From the NCBI GenBank assembly GCA_910588165.1, contig CAJUOR010000021.1, positions 1 through 26,055 of the forward strand: a stretch of DNA of 26,055 nucleotides. The letters are read 5' to 3'. The notes below the pieces were generated by a model that did no database searches, had not been told where the DNA came from, and saw only the letters and a list, made by a program, of their open reading frames with translations. This document shows positions 7,501 to 14,449 of this stretch, piece by piece. Origin of the DNA: an uncultured Thomasclavelia sp. GTDB taxonomy: Bacteria; Bacillota_I; Bacilli_A; Erysipelotrichales; Coprobacillaceae. The position numbers and the translations under genes were made by a program. Numbering within the stretch: position 1 is the first letter of the stretch; each line of letters opens with the position of its first letter.

Positions 7501-10500
7501 ACTTCATGATTTTTATGAAGTTCTTTGAATGTAAAGCTATTTAAACCTAATAAATCATCACGGATGACACCATCCATAATAATACGAGAAACATAAGAGC
7601 CTTCTTTTGCTGCCCATGTTACTGTACTATCGCTCCATTCTAATAAACCTTTAGCTGAACCGCCAACTGTACCGTTGCCGTTTGCCGTAATTGAAATATC
7701 AAAATAGCGATCATAGTATAATTTTAATTCTAATTGCGGATTTCCTGTTACAACACCGTTTTGAACATTATTTGCATTCTTGTCATTGTACCAGTATTTC
7801 ACACCATTAGAAGTAATTGTTGATGTTTTATCAGCATCTTTAACAGCTACGTGAGATTCTGTTGGTCCCATATAACTCTTTGTTGCACTGCTGACTTTTG
7901 TATAAATGAAATTACCGTTAGCATCTTTATTACCGGAATTAACATAGTAATTTACTGTATATTTTGTTTTAGAATTTGGTGTCCACATTGCTACAAAAGT
8001 ATGTTCTGACTTAGGTGCAATAGTTTCTCCACCACTATAAACAGTAGGTTTAGTAACACCGTCTTTAAAAATCAACACACCATTAACTTCCGTTGTTATA
8101 TCTGCTAAATCTTCTTCTCTATACCAACCGTCAAATGTATAACCGGCACGTTGTGGTTCAGAGAATTGATCATAAACAGTTGCTGCGGAAATCACATAAG
8201 CCTGATCTTTAATTGTATTACCGCCGTTACTATTGAAATGAACAACGAATTTATTAGTATCTGTTTTCCATACTGCATAAATTGTCATATCTGATGCCGG
8301 CATTTTAACATCAGGTGTTAATGTAATACCTGAAATACCATTTGCCAACATAAAGGTGTTATCAACATTATCCATTGCATTTTTTGATGTTGACCAACCT
8401 TGGAAAATATAACCAGGTTTCGTTGGATTAGCACGTCCAGTTGTTGGAATAGCTTGTAATCCATCATCATTACTGATGTCAGCACCTGCAGTTGTCAACA
8501 ATTTATCATAAGGAACATGCTCAATTGAACGAACATTACCTAATGATCCGCCATTGGCATCTAATTTCAATGTATAAGTTGAAATTTCCCATTGAGCTAC
8601 TAAATAGTAGTAATCCCCCTCTACAAAGGCCTCAACTTTACCGGCATTTTCAGATGATTTAGCCGTTTGTTCTTTGATGACTTCAACATTACTTGCATTG
8701 CTAATAAATGCTAGGTTATTAGCATCTTCTGCTCTATGAGATTTTAGAAGCTTCCAACCGGTAAATGTATAACCTTTACGTGTCGGAATAACGTTCTGAT
8801 CACCAATCTTTTGCAAAATTGATGCATTACTTGTTACATAAATTGTTTTACTTGCATCTTTACCATCAATCAAACCACTGTTTGGTAAATAAACCAAAGC
8901 AGCCTGATCTTTTGAGTAAGATGGACGAATGACAATTTCATTATCATCATTGGTTGGTGGTGTAGTTCCCGGTGTTACAGGATCCTTTTCAGGTGTTTCC
9001 CAACCACTCCAATATTCATCATCATCTTCACTAGGCGGAACATCTTCATCATCTGGTAAAACGATAATCGGCTTATCACCGAAGACGAAATAATCATCGA
9101 TCGGATTACCATCAACATCTTCTACTTTAACGTGAATCGGTTGGAAGACAGCCTTGTTTCCGATATTTCCACATTCATCTCTTACCCAAACAACAATCGG
9201 ATCTGTAGAGTTAATATCTATATCAAACGAATGTTGATGGATACTTGTATCTAATTCTTCCCAATCGTATTCGCCTGGTTGAGCATCTACATCATTGGTT
9301 ACCCAATAAGCAGCAACACCTGACCCACGACCGTCTTTAATAAATGTAATACCATCTTCATCAATACCTTCACCCGTATCTGTCAACGTAATTGTTGCTT
9401 TATTACGAGCTGTATTTTTTCCTTCGATAAATGGTTCTTCATCATCTAAATATGCTGTCAAATAAGTTTGGAAAGTTTTAGATTCATTTCCTAATTGGTC
9501 ACGGACAGTTAATTCAAAGACATAAGTCCCTGATACACTAGATCCGGTAAACTGATAATTCGGAATCTTATCCAATCCTTCTACCCAACCGGTATTGACA
9601 ACTGTTTTTCCATTCGGATCATAAACAGAATAACGATAATCTTTAATATAACCATCTTTTCCGGAAACCAATCCGATTTTTGATTTGTCTTTGATATTTA
9701 CATCAATTGTTTCATTATTTAAAACTAAATGTTGTAAATGGATAGTCATCACCTGTGAAGCGTCGGTTGCATTCTTGACATAGAAATTCGCCAATGGCAA
9801 ATCACTTGATACCGGAGCTTTTTGGAAGTGGTTTTGTTCTAAGAAATTTTTTCCGATGAATTCTGCCATTTGGCTTGCATAGTCATCTGAACTTGCAATA
9901 CATCCATTTGAAGACCCTAATCCTTGGTGGATAACATTTCCATCTTCATCTTTAGCTAAAATCGGATTCCCTAATTCATCTAATTTCAAGCTGCCGTCTT
10001 CATTCTTTTCATATTCAGAATCAGTAACGACTAATCCGTCTTGAACATTTGAAACATAGAAAATCTCATTTTCATTCATACGGTTGATACCATCGGAATA
10101 GTCTTTGTTATTTCCATCTTCCGTATGTTCTTTTGGGATACCCGGATTTCCACTATCTCCGGCAAGATTAATAAAATATTTATACTCAGCACCTTCATAG
10201 TACTGAACGTATTTCAAGGCATCAAATGCACTTGCTTCGTATGACATTTCAAGATCTGTGTACACGATTGCAGAGAATCCACTACATCCATGACTTGAAT
10301 AACCAACCCATGGTCCTAAACCATTTAAGTTATGATCTTTGAACTGTTCGATTGGGAAATCACGAAGCACAGTCTGGACATCAGATAAATTGCCTGAAGC
10401 ATCATACGCTTGTTGCTGAATAGTTACACTATCCTTCTTTAATTCTACTGTCAAACGAATTTTCTTTTGAGGCCCAAGCGAAAACGACTTTGCACTACCG

Positions 10501-11345
10501 GCAACTGTAGTTCCCGCAAATCCAGGAGTTTGTGAATTAGCGTCCACATCATTAACTTTTCTAATTAAAATACTGGCTGTTCCACCCGCTGCAGAACCTG
10601 CATCAAAATACAACAAGTATCCGCTTGTCTTTCCATTTTCAACTGCCGCATTCATCCAAAATCCAAAGGCAGATAATGTATGGGTATCGATAACAGAGGC
10701 ATCAATATTAAAACTAAATGTACGTGTTGTTGAGTTTGGTGCCGGATAAATCATATAATCTGATAAAGCTTGTGTACCATATCCGGCAAACGCCATGTTT
10801 GAAGCTCCACTTTCACTTTGATATATACCAATATGACGATTAAATGCAACACAAGCTGTATTCGTAAATTTATTTGTCGTTTTATTGATATAACTCAAAA
10901 TATTTGCCCCTCCGTTAGAGGCATGGCTATTATCTGCCGCACGATATGGCTGTAAAGCTCGCTGATCTTCTGGTACAAGACTATTATAAGAGGCATTATT
11001 ATAATAATGGTCATATACAATCCAACCATCCATACTTGATGTATCGATTGATACGGCTGTGTTTGTGATACGGAAATCAGATGGATCTAAACCTTGATCA
11101 ATCAATTTTTGTGTCAATTCTTGTTTGAAATCAAGGAAAGTTCCAGGATAATCCGCAGGCACATTGACCGCAATATCAATTTTTGGGGTTGGGTTTGTAC
11201 CAACGTTAATTGCGCGGGCTGTAGTCATATTTCCAAACACCGCTACCACCATAGAAAAACACAAGAAAATGCTCAGAAATTTTTTAGCAAACTTAATTCT
11301 AGCTTTGGGCATTTTTCTAGGTGACTTAATACTGCTAGTTTCCAT
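4542..11345 (-). CDS. Giant secreted multidomain surface protein with InlB-type and calcium-loop repeats
   Basis: This 2267-residue product is exported. A Sec signal has a basic n-region, hydrophobic core FLSIFLCFSMVVAVFG and TARA cleavage site near residue 45. Residues about 46-400 look like a lectin-type beta-sandwich, and about 400-750 hold Ig/cadherin-like beta domains. An acidic Pro/Asp linker covers about 750-805. Three InlB-B/Flg_new repeats follow (about 809-1123; GYTFTGW, GYIFQGW and GYTFDGW motifs), then a MucBP-like segment (about 1127-1215). Seven divergent InlB-type modules (about 1214-1871) come next. Asp-rich 12-residue repeats occupy 1874-1909 and 1991-2230. A sorting-like tail (2231-2267) has a hydrophobic stretch and NKKRK. 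The likely role is adhesion on a calcium-stiffened stalk; this is inference, and no enzymatic motif was recognised. TAG lies in frame two codons before the ATG, and AAGGGAG is unusually far upstream (15 bases). The upstream promoter may be phase-variable. Confidence 0.9.
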   Translation of the reverse strand: METSSIKSPRKMPKARIKFAKKFLSIFLCFSMVVAVFGNMTTARAINVGTNPTPKIDIAVNVPADYPGTFLDFKQELTQKLIDQGLDPSDFRITNTAVSIDTSSMDGWIVYDHYYNNASYNSLVPEDQRALQPYRAADNSHASNGGANILSYINKTTNKFTNTACVAFNRHIGIYQSESGASNMAFAGYGTQALSDYMIYPAPNSTTRTFSFNIDASVIDTHTLSAFGFWMNAAVENGKTSGYLLYFDAGSAAGGTASILIRKVNDVDANSQTPGFAGTTVAGSAKSFSLGPQKKIRLTVELKKDSVTIQQQAYDASGNLSDVQTVLRDFPIEQFKDHNLNGLGPWVGYSSHGCSGFSAIVYTDLEMSYEASAFDALKYVQYYEGAEYKYFINLAGDSGNPGIPKEHTEDGNNKDYSDGINRMNENEIFYVSNVQDGLVVTDSEYEKNEDGSLKLDELGNPILAKDEDGNVIHQGLGSSNGCIASSDDYASQMAEFIGKNFLEQNHFQKAPVSSDLPLANFYVKNATDASQVMTIHLQHLVLNNETIDVNIKDKSKIGLVSGKDGYIKDYRYSVYDPNGKTVVNTGWVEGLDKIPNYQFTGSSVSGTYVFELTVRDQLGNESKTFQTYLTAYLDDEEPFIEGKNTARNKATITLTDTGEGIDEDGITFIKDGRGSGVAAYWVTNDVDAQPGEYDWEELDTSIHQHSFDIDINSTDPIVVWVRDECGNIGNKAVFQPIHVKVEDVDGNPIDDYFVFGDKPIIVLPDDEDVPPSEDDDEYWSGWETPEKDPVTPGTTPPTNDDNEIVIRPSYSKDQAALVYLPNSGLIDGKDASKTIYVTSNASILQKIGDQNVIPTRKGYTFTGWKLLKSHRAEDANNLAFISNASNVEVIKEQTAKSSENAGKVEAFVEGDYYYLVAQWEISTYTLKLDANGGSLGNVRSIEHVPYDKLLTTAGADISNDDGLQAIPTTGRANPTKPGYIFQGWSTSKNAMDNVDNTFMLANGISGITLTPDVKMPASDMTIYAVWKTDTNKFVVHFNSNGGNTIKDQAYVISAATVYDQFSEPQRAGYTFDGWYREEDLADITTEVNGVLIFKDGVTKPTVYSGGETIAPKSEHTFVAMWTPNSKTKYTVNYYVNSGNKDANGNFIYTKVSSATKSYMGPTESHVAVKDADKTSTITSNGVKYWYNDKNANNVQNGVVTGNPQLELKLYYDRYFDISITANGNGTVGGSAKGLLEWSDSTVTWAAKEGSYVSRIIMDGVIRDDLLGLNSFTFKELHKNHEVVVEFKDKPSKPTTPPIPDDVTKYYQIQTSIEGSPDGKCTITPTKRIEKGQDAKVEWTLASGYELVEVIVDGKAHTPSGNTVTFNGVGADHNVVVKVKKLPTNGGGYTEGQYTVTVNRYGGDDSCTVSKSAIVNLGDSVETTWSAGGDYKVYKVVVNGKEVKANGKYNFNNIKKNNVIDIYFAKDDSEEMPEYDEKDYNKILTQIIGGPGEITSGAVIESGSNYEVNWEIAPNAPTDPDDPNYVAYKVDKVEVNGEVVDLEDNKLNFDDITEDTDVKVYVSPDLYDVTILTYGDGTASSSKTMYKNQNYVDIAANPNTGNAIVKIVVDGEEVEVEADQQTAMFAAFALSAETSEPSSEVTSDNATSSNYSAQINKINQDHIIEVYFAKVLTDDSGDPIIDPDTGKPETDPLPETLYSVSARIEGANGTIEGEGIVEADGSKTVTWNIGTDYKITKVTVNGEEVEVVDNKIVLENINEDKQIVVYAEKNTPNDTVVDEGDFKVKEYTITTVLRGGAGTITNGAKVLEGRDYQVDWSVLNAGDKIKEIWVDGDSRPDLFGLTRSANTDTGGTYLFENIQADHEIVVVLGKKLDTNIDIDGDGIPDLNIDTDGDGLPDVNVDTDGDNRPDVNIDTDHTGEWKPSKDGGNSDGIWMPDTNVDRGDGKGPVGTNPKEPIDEDGDGVDDRWKPDTNVYPKGESEQGYDTYVDPNINIDTDGDGEPDINIDTDGDGEPDVNIDTDDDGKPDINIDTDKDGKPDVNVDVNGDGKPDINIDTDKDGKPDINIDKDGDKKPDVNVDTDGDGKPDINIDKDGDGKPDINIDTDDDGKPDVNVDTDDDGKPDINIDTDKDGKPDVNIDVDEDGKPDVNVDTDKDGKPDINIDSDKDGKPDLNIDTDGDGKPDLNIDTNGDGKADLNIDTDGDGKPDLNIDTNGDGIPDKNIDADGDGKPDVNVDTSDDFNMMMYVWTMLVAGVLSILLNKKRKLLASK
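4545..4655 (-). other. C-terminal wall-sorting-like signal without LPxTG
   Basis: These are the last 37 residues of the giant protein: NVDTSDDFN, a hydrophobic stretch MMMYVWTMLVAGVLSILL, then NKKRK and a short tail. The layout matches a sortase sorting signal, but the LPxTG position is occupied by NVDTSD. That sequence is also in register with the preceding 12-residue repeat (NVDTDG). It could be an atypical sortase motif or simply a membrane anchor. Confidence 0.5.
4656..5375 (-). repeat. Tandem 36-bp repeat, 20 units, encoding N-[IV]-D-T-D-x-D-G-K-P-D-[ILV]
   Basis: Exactly 20 contiguous units of 36 bases encode residues 1991-2230 of the giant protein. Each 12-residue unit contains a DxDxDGxPD loop, the pattern of thrombospondin type 3 and EF-hand/dockerin calcium loops. 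Variation concentrates at the residue between the second and third Asp (G, D, K, N or E) and in synonymous codon positions. The units are therefore diverged rather than freshly duplicated, though adjacent units share long identical stretches. Confidence 0.92.
5619..5726 (-). repeat. First short block of the same 12-residue repeats (3 units)
   Basis: Three units (NIDIDGDGIPDL, NIDTDGDGLPDV, NVDTDGDNRPDV; residues 1874-1909) are followed by a degenerate unit. A spacer at 5376-5618 separates this block from the 20-unit block. The spacer contains recurring W[KM]PDTNV motifs and one DEDGDGVDD loop and looks like decayed units. Confidence 0.85.
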
Positions 11346-11489
11346 TTTCTACTTTTTCTTCTCCCTTCTATAGCATAATCCTCTATAAATGAAGTATTTG
11401 AAAAATACCTGATTAAGATTAGGGCTTTAATCAAGTATAAAAAGCATATAATGTTTATTGTTCAAATCCCCATTCATAGTCGTTTCTAA

Positions 11490-11536
11490 GTATAAACACA
11501 CTTATATGTTACAACCGTTTACAAGTTTGTTTATAC
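11490..11536 (-). promoter_or_regulatory. Imperfect inverted repeat / 5'-leader hairpin at the predicted transcription start
   Basis: The arms 11490-11505 and 11521-11536 (minus-strand GTATAAACAAACTTGT against ATAAGTGTGTTTATAC) are 16 bases long. They pair at 15 positions in RNA, including one G-U, around a 15-base loop. The outer arm abuts the -10 element at 11537-11542, so the hairpin would form at the very 5' end of the mRNA or act as an operator at +1. Confidence 0.6.
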
Positions 11537-11572
11537 ATTATAATATTACCCCCCCCCCCTTGTGTTTGTCAA
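11537..11572 (-). promoter_or_regulatory. Putative phase-variable promoter of the giant surface protein gene
   Basis: On the minus strand there is a consensus -35 TTGACA (11567-11572), followed by AACACAA, eleven G, and overlapping -10 candidates. TAATAT (11543-11548) lies at an 18-base spacing, TATTAT (11540-11545) at 21 and a perfect TATAAT (11537-11542) at 24. Promoter spacing therefore depends directly on the G-tract length, which makes expression sensitive to slippage. The start codon is about 190 bases downstream. Confidence 0.65.
11549..11559 (-). repeat. Homopolymer run of 11 G (C on the plus strand)
   Basis: This is a single-base run in an otherwise A/T-rich region, the longest G/C homopolymer I noticed in the window. 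It sits between the -35 and -10 elements of the giant surface gene. Confidence 0.95.
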
Positions 11573-11631
11573 GATATTCACATAAGATTTTACATATTTT
11601 TTTCCACCGTATTCCCACATTTTTTATTAAG

Positions 11632-11649
11632 TGACAGCGATTTCTGTCA
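11632..11649. promoter_or_regulatory. TGACAG-N6-CTGTCA palindrome, possible operator
   Basis: A perfect 6-bp inverted repeat lies 60 bases upstream of the -35 of the giant surface gene. Neither flank is T-rich in the way a terminator would be. It is a plausible activator or repressor site; the regulator is unknown. Confidence 0.4.
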
Positions 11650-11711
11650 GATAGCTTATAGAATTAGATTATAAATGAGAATACATAAACGGCTGTCTAT
11701 TTTCAGAAAGT

Positions 11712-11741
11712 AAAAAGATGACAGTATTTAAACTTGTCATC
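11712..11741 (-). terminator. Terminator of asnB
   Basis: GATGACA (11717-11723) pairs with TGTCATC (11735-11741) around an 11-base loop. On the minus strand it is followed by TTTTT. The stem overlaps the asnB stop codon. Confidence 0.65.
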
Positions 11742-13593
11742 TCTCATCTTCTATATGAAATTCAACCACTTTTTCTTCTATCATCAATTGATGCCATAAG
11801 CAGAAAATAAAGATAGTCCAAACTTTACGTGAGTTATCTTTAATATCTTTTTGATGTTCATCTAATAATTGCAAAGCATAGTCTTTATAAATATACTGTT
11901 CTACTTTCGCTTCTGTAATCGTTTTGCGAACAACTTCCCCTAAATCTTCTTTCAACCAAACACGAATCGGAGTTGGAAAACCAAGCTTTTTCTTTTCCAC
12001 AACGTGCTCCGGAATTTTACCTGCAAAAGCTTTTCTCAATAAAACTTTTGTATTCTCTTTGCTGATTTTTTGGTTTAATGATAAGTGTCTGGCAACTTCT
12101 AAAACCTCTTTATCCATAAAAGGCACACGTAACTCAATCGAATGAGCCATACTCATCTTATCCCCTTTAATCAGAATATCCCCTTGCAACCATGTCTGCA
12201 TATCAATATACTGCATCGTTGTTACATAATCATAGTTTTGTGTTTGACAATGCTTGTATAATGGCGCTAAAACATTTTGATAAGTTCTATCCTCACTATA
12301 ATGCTTGAAGATTTTTTTCACTTGTTCATTATCAAATATCTTCGCATTGCCGATGTAACGCTCTTGTAATGGGCTTGTTGCTCTTAACAAGTAGTTTTTA
12401 CCTTTAATCTCAGGCAAGCATTTAGCTAATTGATGGATTAGCTTTTGAAGTAGATGCGGTAATCTCATCAATGGTTTAACACTATAATATTCCTTATAAA
12501 TATTATACCCACCGAAAAACTCATCTGACCCTTCGCCACTCAATACAACCTTGACATACTTCCTTGCTTCACGACTTAAAAAATAAATTCCCGGTGCTGA
12601 CGGATCAGCTAAAGGGTCATCTAATTTAGCTACAAAATCCGGTAGGTGTTCAATGTATTCTTTTTGGGTAATAATATGTGTGATATTTTCAATTCCTAAA
12701 GCTTCGGCAGTCTTTTTGGCAGTCGGCATTTCATTATAGCCCGCAACATCAAATCCCACAGTAAAAGATTTGATTTTAGGATTGATTTGGCTACCGATAG
12801 CTGCAATAATACTGGAATCAATACCTCCGGATAAAAATGTTCCAACTTCAACATCAGCATTCATGTGAGCCTTTACTGAATTATAAAGGACTTGGTATAT
12901 ATCTTCTTGACTCACCGGTGCTTCTTGATAAACTAATTCATAATATGGCTTAAAAGTCAGTGTCTGATTTTCAAATGTGAAGTAATGTCCAACCGGAACT
13001 TTTTTAATCTCCTTTAACATGGTTTTATTTAAAGGTACAAATTGAAAGGATAAGTAACTTTGCAACGCTTCTAAATCTACTGTTTTTGTCTTTATTAAAG
13101 GTAGTAAAGCCTTATACTCCGAGGCAAATGCCACAAAATCGTCGGTTTCGGTATAATATAAAGGTTTAATACCGAAATGATCGGTTGCCCCAAACATTTT
13201 TTCTTCCTTTTCATTCCAAATCAAAAAGGTATACATTCCTCTTAAATGCTTAACACAATCCTTTTGATAAGCTAAATAACTCGTCAATAAGACCTCTGTA
13301 TCTGAATTTGTATCAAAAGTGTAGCCTTGTTGTTGTAAAGTGGTACGAATATCTTGATAGTTATAGATTTCACCATTAAAAATCATCGTATGCTGATTTT
13401 TTTGATAGGGCTGATGCCCATTGGCTAAATCTATAATACTTAAACGACTAAAGCCTAGTGTTGCCATTTCAAATATTTCAATACCTATATCATCGGGTCC
13501 ACGATGATGTAAGGTCTTCAAGCAAGCTTGAATTTCTTTAGTCGCTAATCTATTTGTTTTATGTTTATAAAAAACGGAAATATGTCCGCACAT
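11737..13593 (-). CDS. asnB: Asparagine synthase (glutamine-hydrolysing)
   Basis: This 618-residue class II amidotransferase makes asparagine from aspartate, ATP and glutamine in the cytoplasm. The N-terminal glutaminase domain begins MCGH with the nucleophile Cys2 exposed after Met removal. It carries RGPDD (31-35), SRLSIIDL (49-56) and NGEIYN (73-78). The C-terminal synthetase domain has the PP-loop SGGIDS at 255-260 and LSGEGSDEFFGGY at 351-363. Length and motifs are normal for the bacterial AsnB/AsnO group; MCGH instead of MCGI/F is a minor variation. The ATG is preceded by AAAGGAGG seven bases away. The gene is monocistronic, with its own promoter and terminator, and divergent from the pentapeptide gene. 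A secondary role in amidating cell-wall precursors is known for some relatives but nothing here shows it. Confidence 0.93.
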   Translation of the reverse strand: MCGHISVFYKHKTNRLATKEIQACLKTLHHRGPDDIGIEIFEMATLGFSRLSIIDLANGHQPYQKNQHTMIFNGEIYNYQDIRTTLQQQGYTFDTNSDTEVLLTSYLAYQKDCVKHLRGMYTFLIWNEKEEKMFGATDHFGIKPLYYTETDDFVAFASEYKALLPLIKTKTVDLEALQSYLSFQFVPLNKTMLKEIKKVPVGHYFTFENQTLTFKPYYELVYQEAPVSQEDIYQVLYNSVKAHMNADVEVGTFLSGGIDSSIIAAIGSQINPKIKSFTVGFDVAGYNEMPTAKKTAEALGIENITHIITQKEYIEHLPDFVAKLDDPLADPSAPGIYFLSREARKYVKVVLSGEGSDEFFGGYNIYKEYYSVKPLMRLPHLLQKLIHQLAKCLPEIKGKNYLLRATSPLQERYIGNAKIFDNEQVKKIFKHYSEDRTYQNVLAPLYKHCQTQNYDYVTTMQYIDMQTWLQGDILIKGDKMSMAHSIELRVPFMDKEVLEVARHLSLNQKISKENTKVLLRKAFAGKIPEHVVEKKKLGFPTPIRVWLKEDLGEVVRKTITEAKVEQYIYKDYALQLLDEHQKDIKDNSRKVWTIFIFCLWHQLMIEEKVVEFHIEDER

Positions 13594-13625
13594 ACCATTT
13601 CCTCCTTTACTTTTAAATCACTACC

Positions 13626-13654
13626 ATTATAACATAACCATTTAATTTTAAAAG
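13626..13654 (-). promoter_or_regulatory. asnB promoter
   Basis: There is an extended -10 TGT-TATAAT (hexamer 13626-13631) and a weak CTTTTA at the -35 position (13649-13654). The -35 overlaps the palindrome AAAAGCTTTT (13650-13659). The start codon is about 33 bases from the -10. Confidence 0.55.
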
Positions 13655-13706
13655 CTTTTCATATGCTTAGTATTGTTTGAAATGCTATTTTTATGTTATT
13701 CAAAAC

Positions 13707-13735
13707 TTGCCAATAACACTTAATTTCCCTATAAT
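13707..13735 (+). promoter_or_regulatory. Promoter of the pentapeptide-repeat gene
   Basis: TTGCCA (13707-13712, 5 of 6) lies 17 bases from a perfect TATAAT (13730-13735). The predicted start at about 13742 falls on the ribosome binding site AGGAG (13742-13746), so the leader is only about 15 bases. Confidence 0.8.
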
Positions 13736-13756
13736 ACATTTAGGAGTGAAAATAAT

Positions 13757-14404
13757 ATGAAAATACAATTACCAAAATTATCCAAAAAAATAAACGTTAA
13801 CGATAAAATCAATCTTGCTTTTCAAGAAGCCCATCATGAAGAAACCACTTTGATGAGTGCGTTATTTGAAAAAGATTTATTAGAGTACGGCGATTACCAT
13901 CATTTAGAAATCCGTGATTGTGAATTTAAGCATACTTATTTCGATCATCTACATTTGCCTCATGGTTATTTATTAGATGTTCAATTCGAAGGATGCGATT
14001 TATCAAACGCTAAATTCGATCATACTTTATTTAGACGAGTTGTCTTTAAAGACTGTAAACTAAGCGGAGCTGATTTCTCCGAAGTTATGTTAGATCAAGT
14101 TTTATTTGAAGACTGCATCATGACCTATGCTAATTTTTCTTCTGCTAAAATCAAAGGATTACAATTTGAAAATTGTGATTTAACTTATGCCAGCATGATG
14201 GAATGCAACTTAAAAAAAGCCGATTTCAATAACTGTAATTTGACTAAATCAGAATTTCTACATAGCTCACTCTATCAAAAAGATATATCCAATTGCAACA
14301 TCGAAGGCATAATGCTAAGCTTCGATGATTTAAAAGGGGCGATTGTTTCAACTCAACAAGCCGTAGCTTTATCGAGCTTACTTGGTATCAAGATTAAAGA
14401 TTAA
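13757..14404 (+). CDS. Pentapeptide-repeat protein, Qnr/MfpA-like
   Basis: This 215-residue protein is built mostly of A(D/N)LXX-type pentapeptides, for example CDLSNAKFDHTLF, CKLSGADFSEV and CNLKKADFNNCNL, from about residue 50 to 185. They should fold as a right-handed quadrilateral beta-helix. The central residue is mostly Leu or Phe, with Cys often preceding. The C-terminal helix motif (GAIVSTQQAVALSSLLGI) ends like chromosomal Qnr proteins of Gram-positives, whose length is also about 210. Such proteins mimic DNA and can protect gyrase from quinolones, but many relatives have no known role, so resistance is only a possibility. It has no signal peptide and is cytoplasmic. It is the sole gene of its transcription unit, with a strong promoter and terminator. 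Confidence 0.88.
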   Translation: MKIQLPKLSKKINVNDKINLAFQEAHHEETTLMSALFEKDLLEYGDYHHLEIRDCEFKHTYFDHLHLPHGYLLDVQFEGCDLSNAKFDHTLFRRVVFKDCKLSGADFSEVMLDQVLFEDCIMTYANFSSAKIKGLQFENCDLTYASMMECNLKKADFNNCNLTKSEFLHSSLYQKDISNCNIEGIMLSFDDLKGAIVSTQQAVALSSLLGIKIKD

Positions 14405-14413
14405 ATCGCAAAC

Positions 14414-14449
14414 AGGTCACTACTTAGTGTAAGTAATGACCTTTTTTTT
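14414..14449 (+). terminator. Terminator of the pentapeptide-repeat gene
   Basis: AGGTCA-C-TACTT (14414-14425), loop AGTGT, and AAGTA-A-TGACCT (14431-14442) form a stem with one C/A mismatch. Seven T follow. It ends at the stop of the convergent pepF gene. Confidence 0.85.

Larger units (their letters stand above)
11346..11736. other. 391-base non-coding region upstream of the giant surface gene
   Basis: No credible gene is present. The region holds, in minus-strand order, the asnB terminator, a TGACAG-N6-CTGTCA palindrome (11632-11649), a -35/-10 pair spanning a G11 run (11537-11572) and a long hairpin at the predicted transcript start (11490-11536). About 145 bases of A/T-rich leader follow, with no riboswitch I recognise. 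Confidence 0.8.

Noticed and set aside
11411..11432. GATTAA...TTAATC dyad in the leader of the giant gene
   Set aside because: Only six A/T-rich pairs around a 10-base loop; expected by chance at this base composition.
11490..11536. Inverted repeats as ends of an invertible DNA switch
   Set aside because: The enclosed segment is only 15 bases, contains no promoter, and no site-specific recombinase gene is in the window. A hairpin or operator is more likely.
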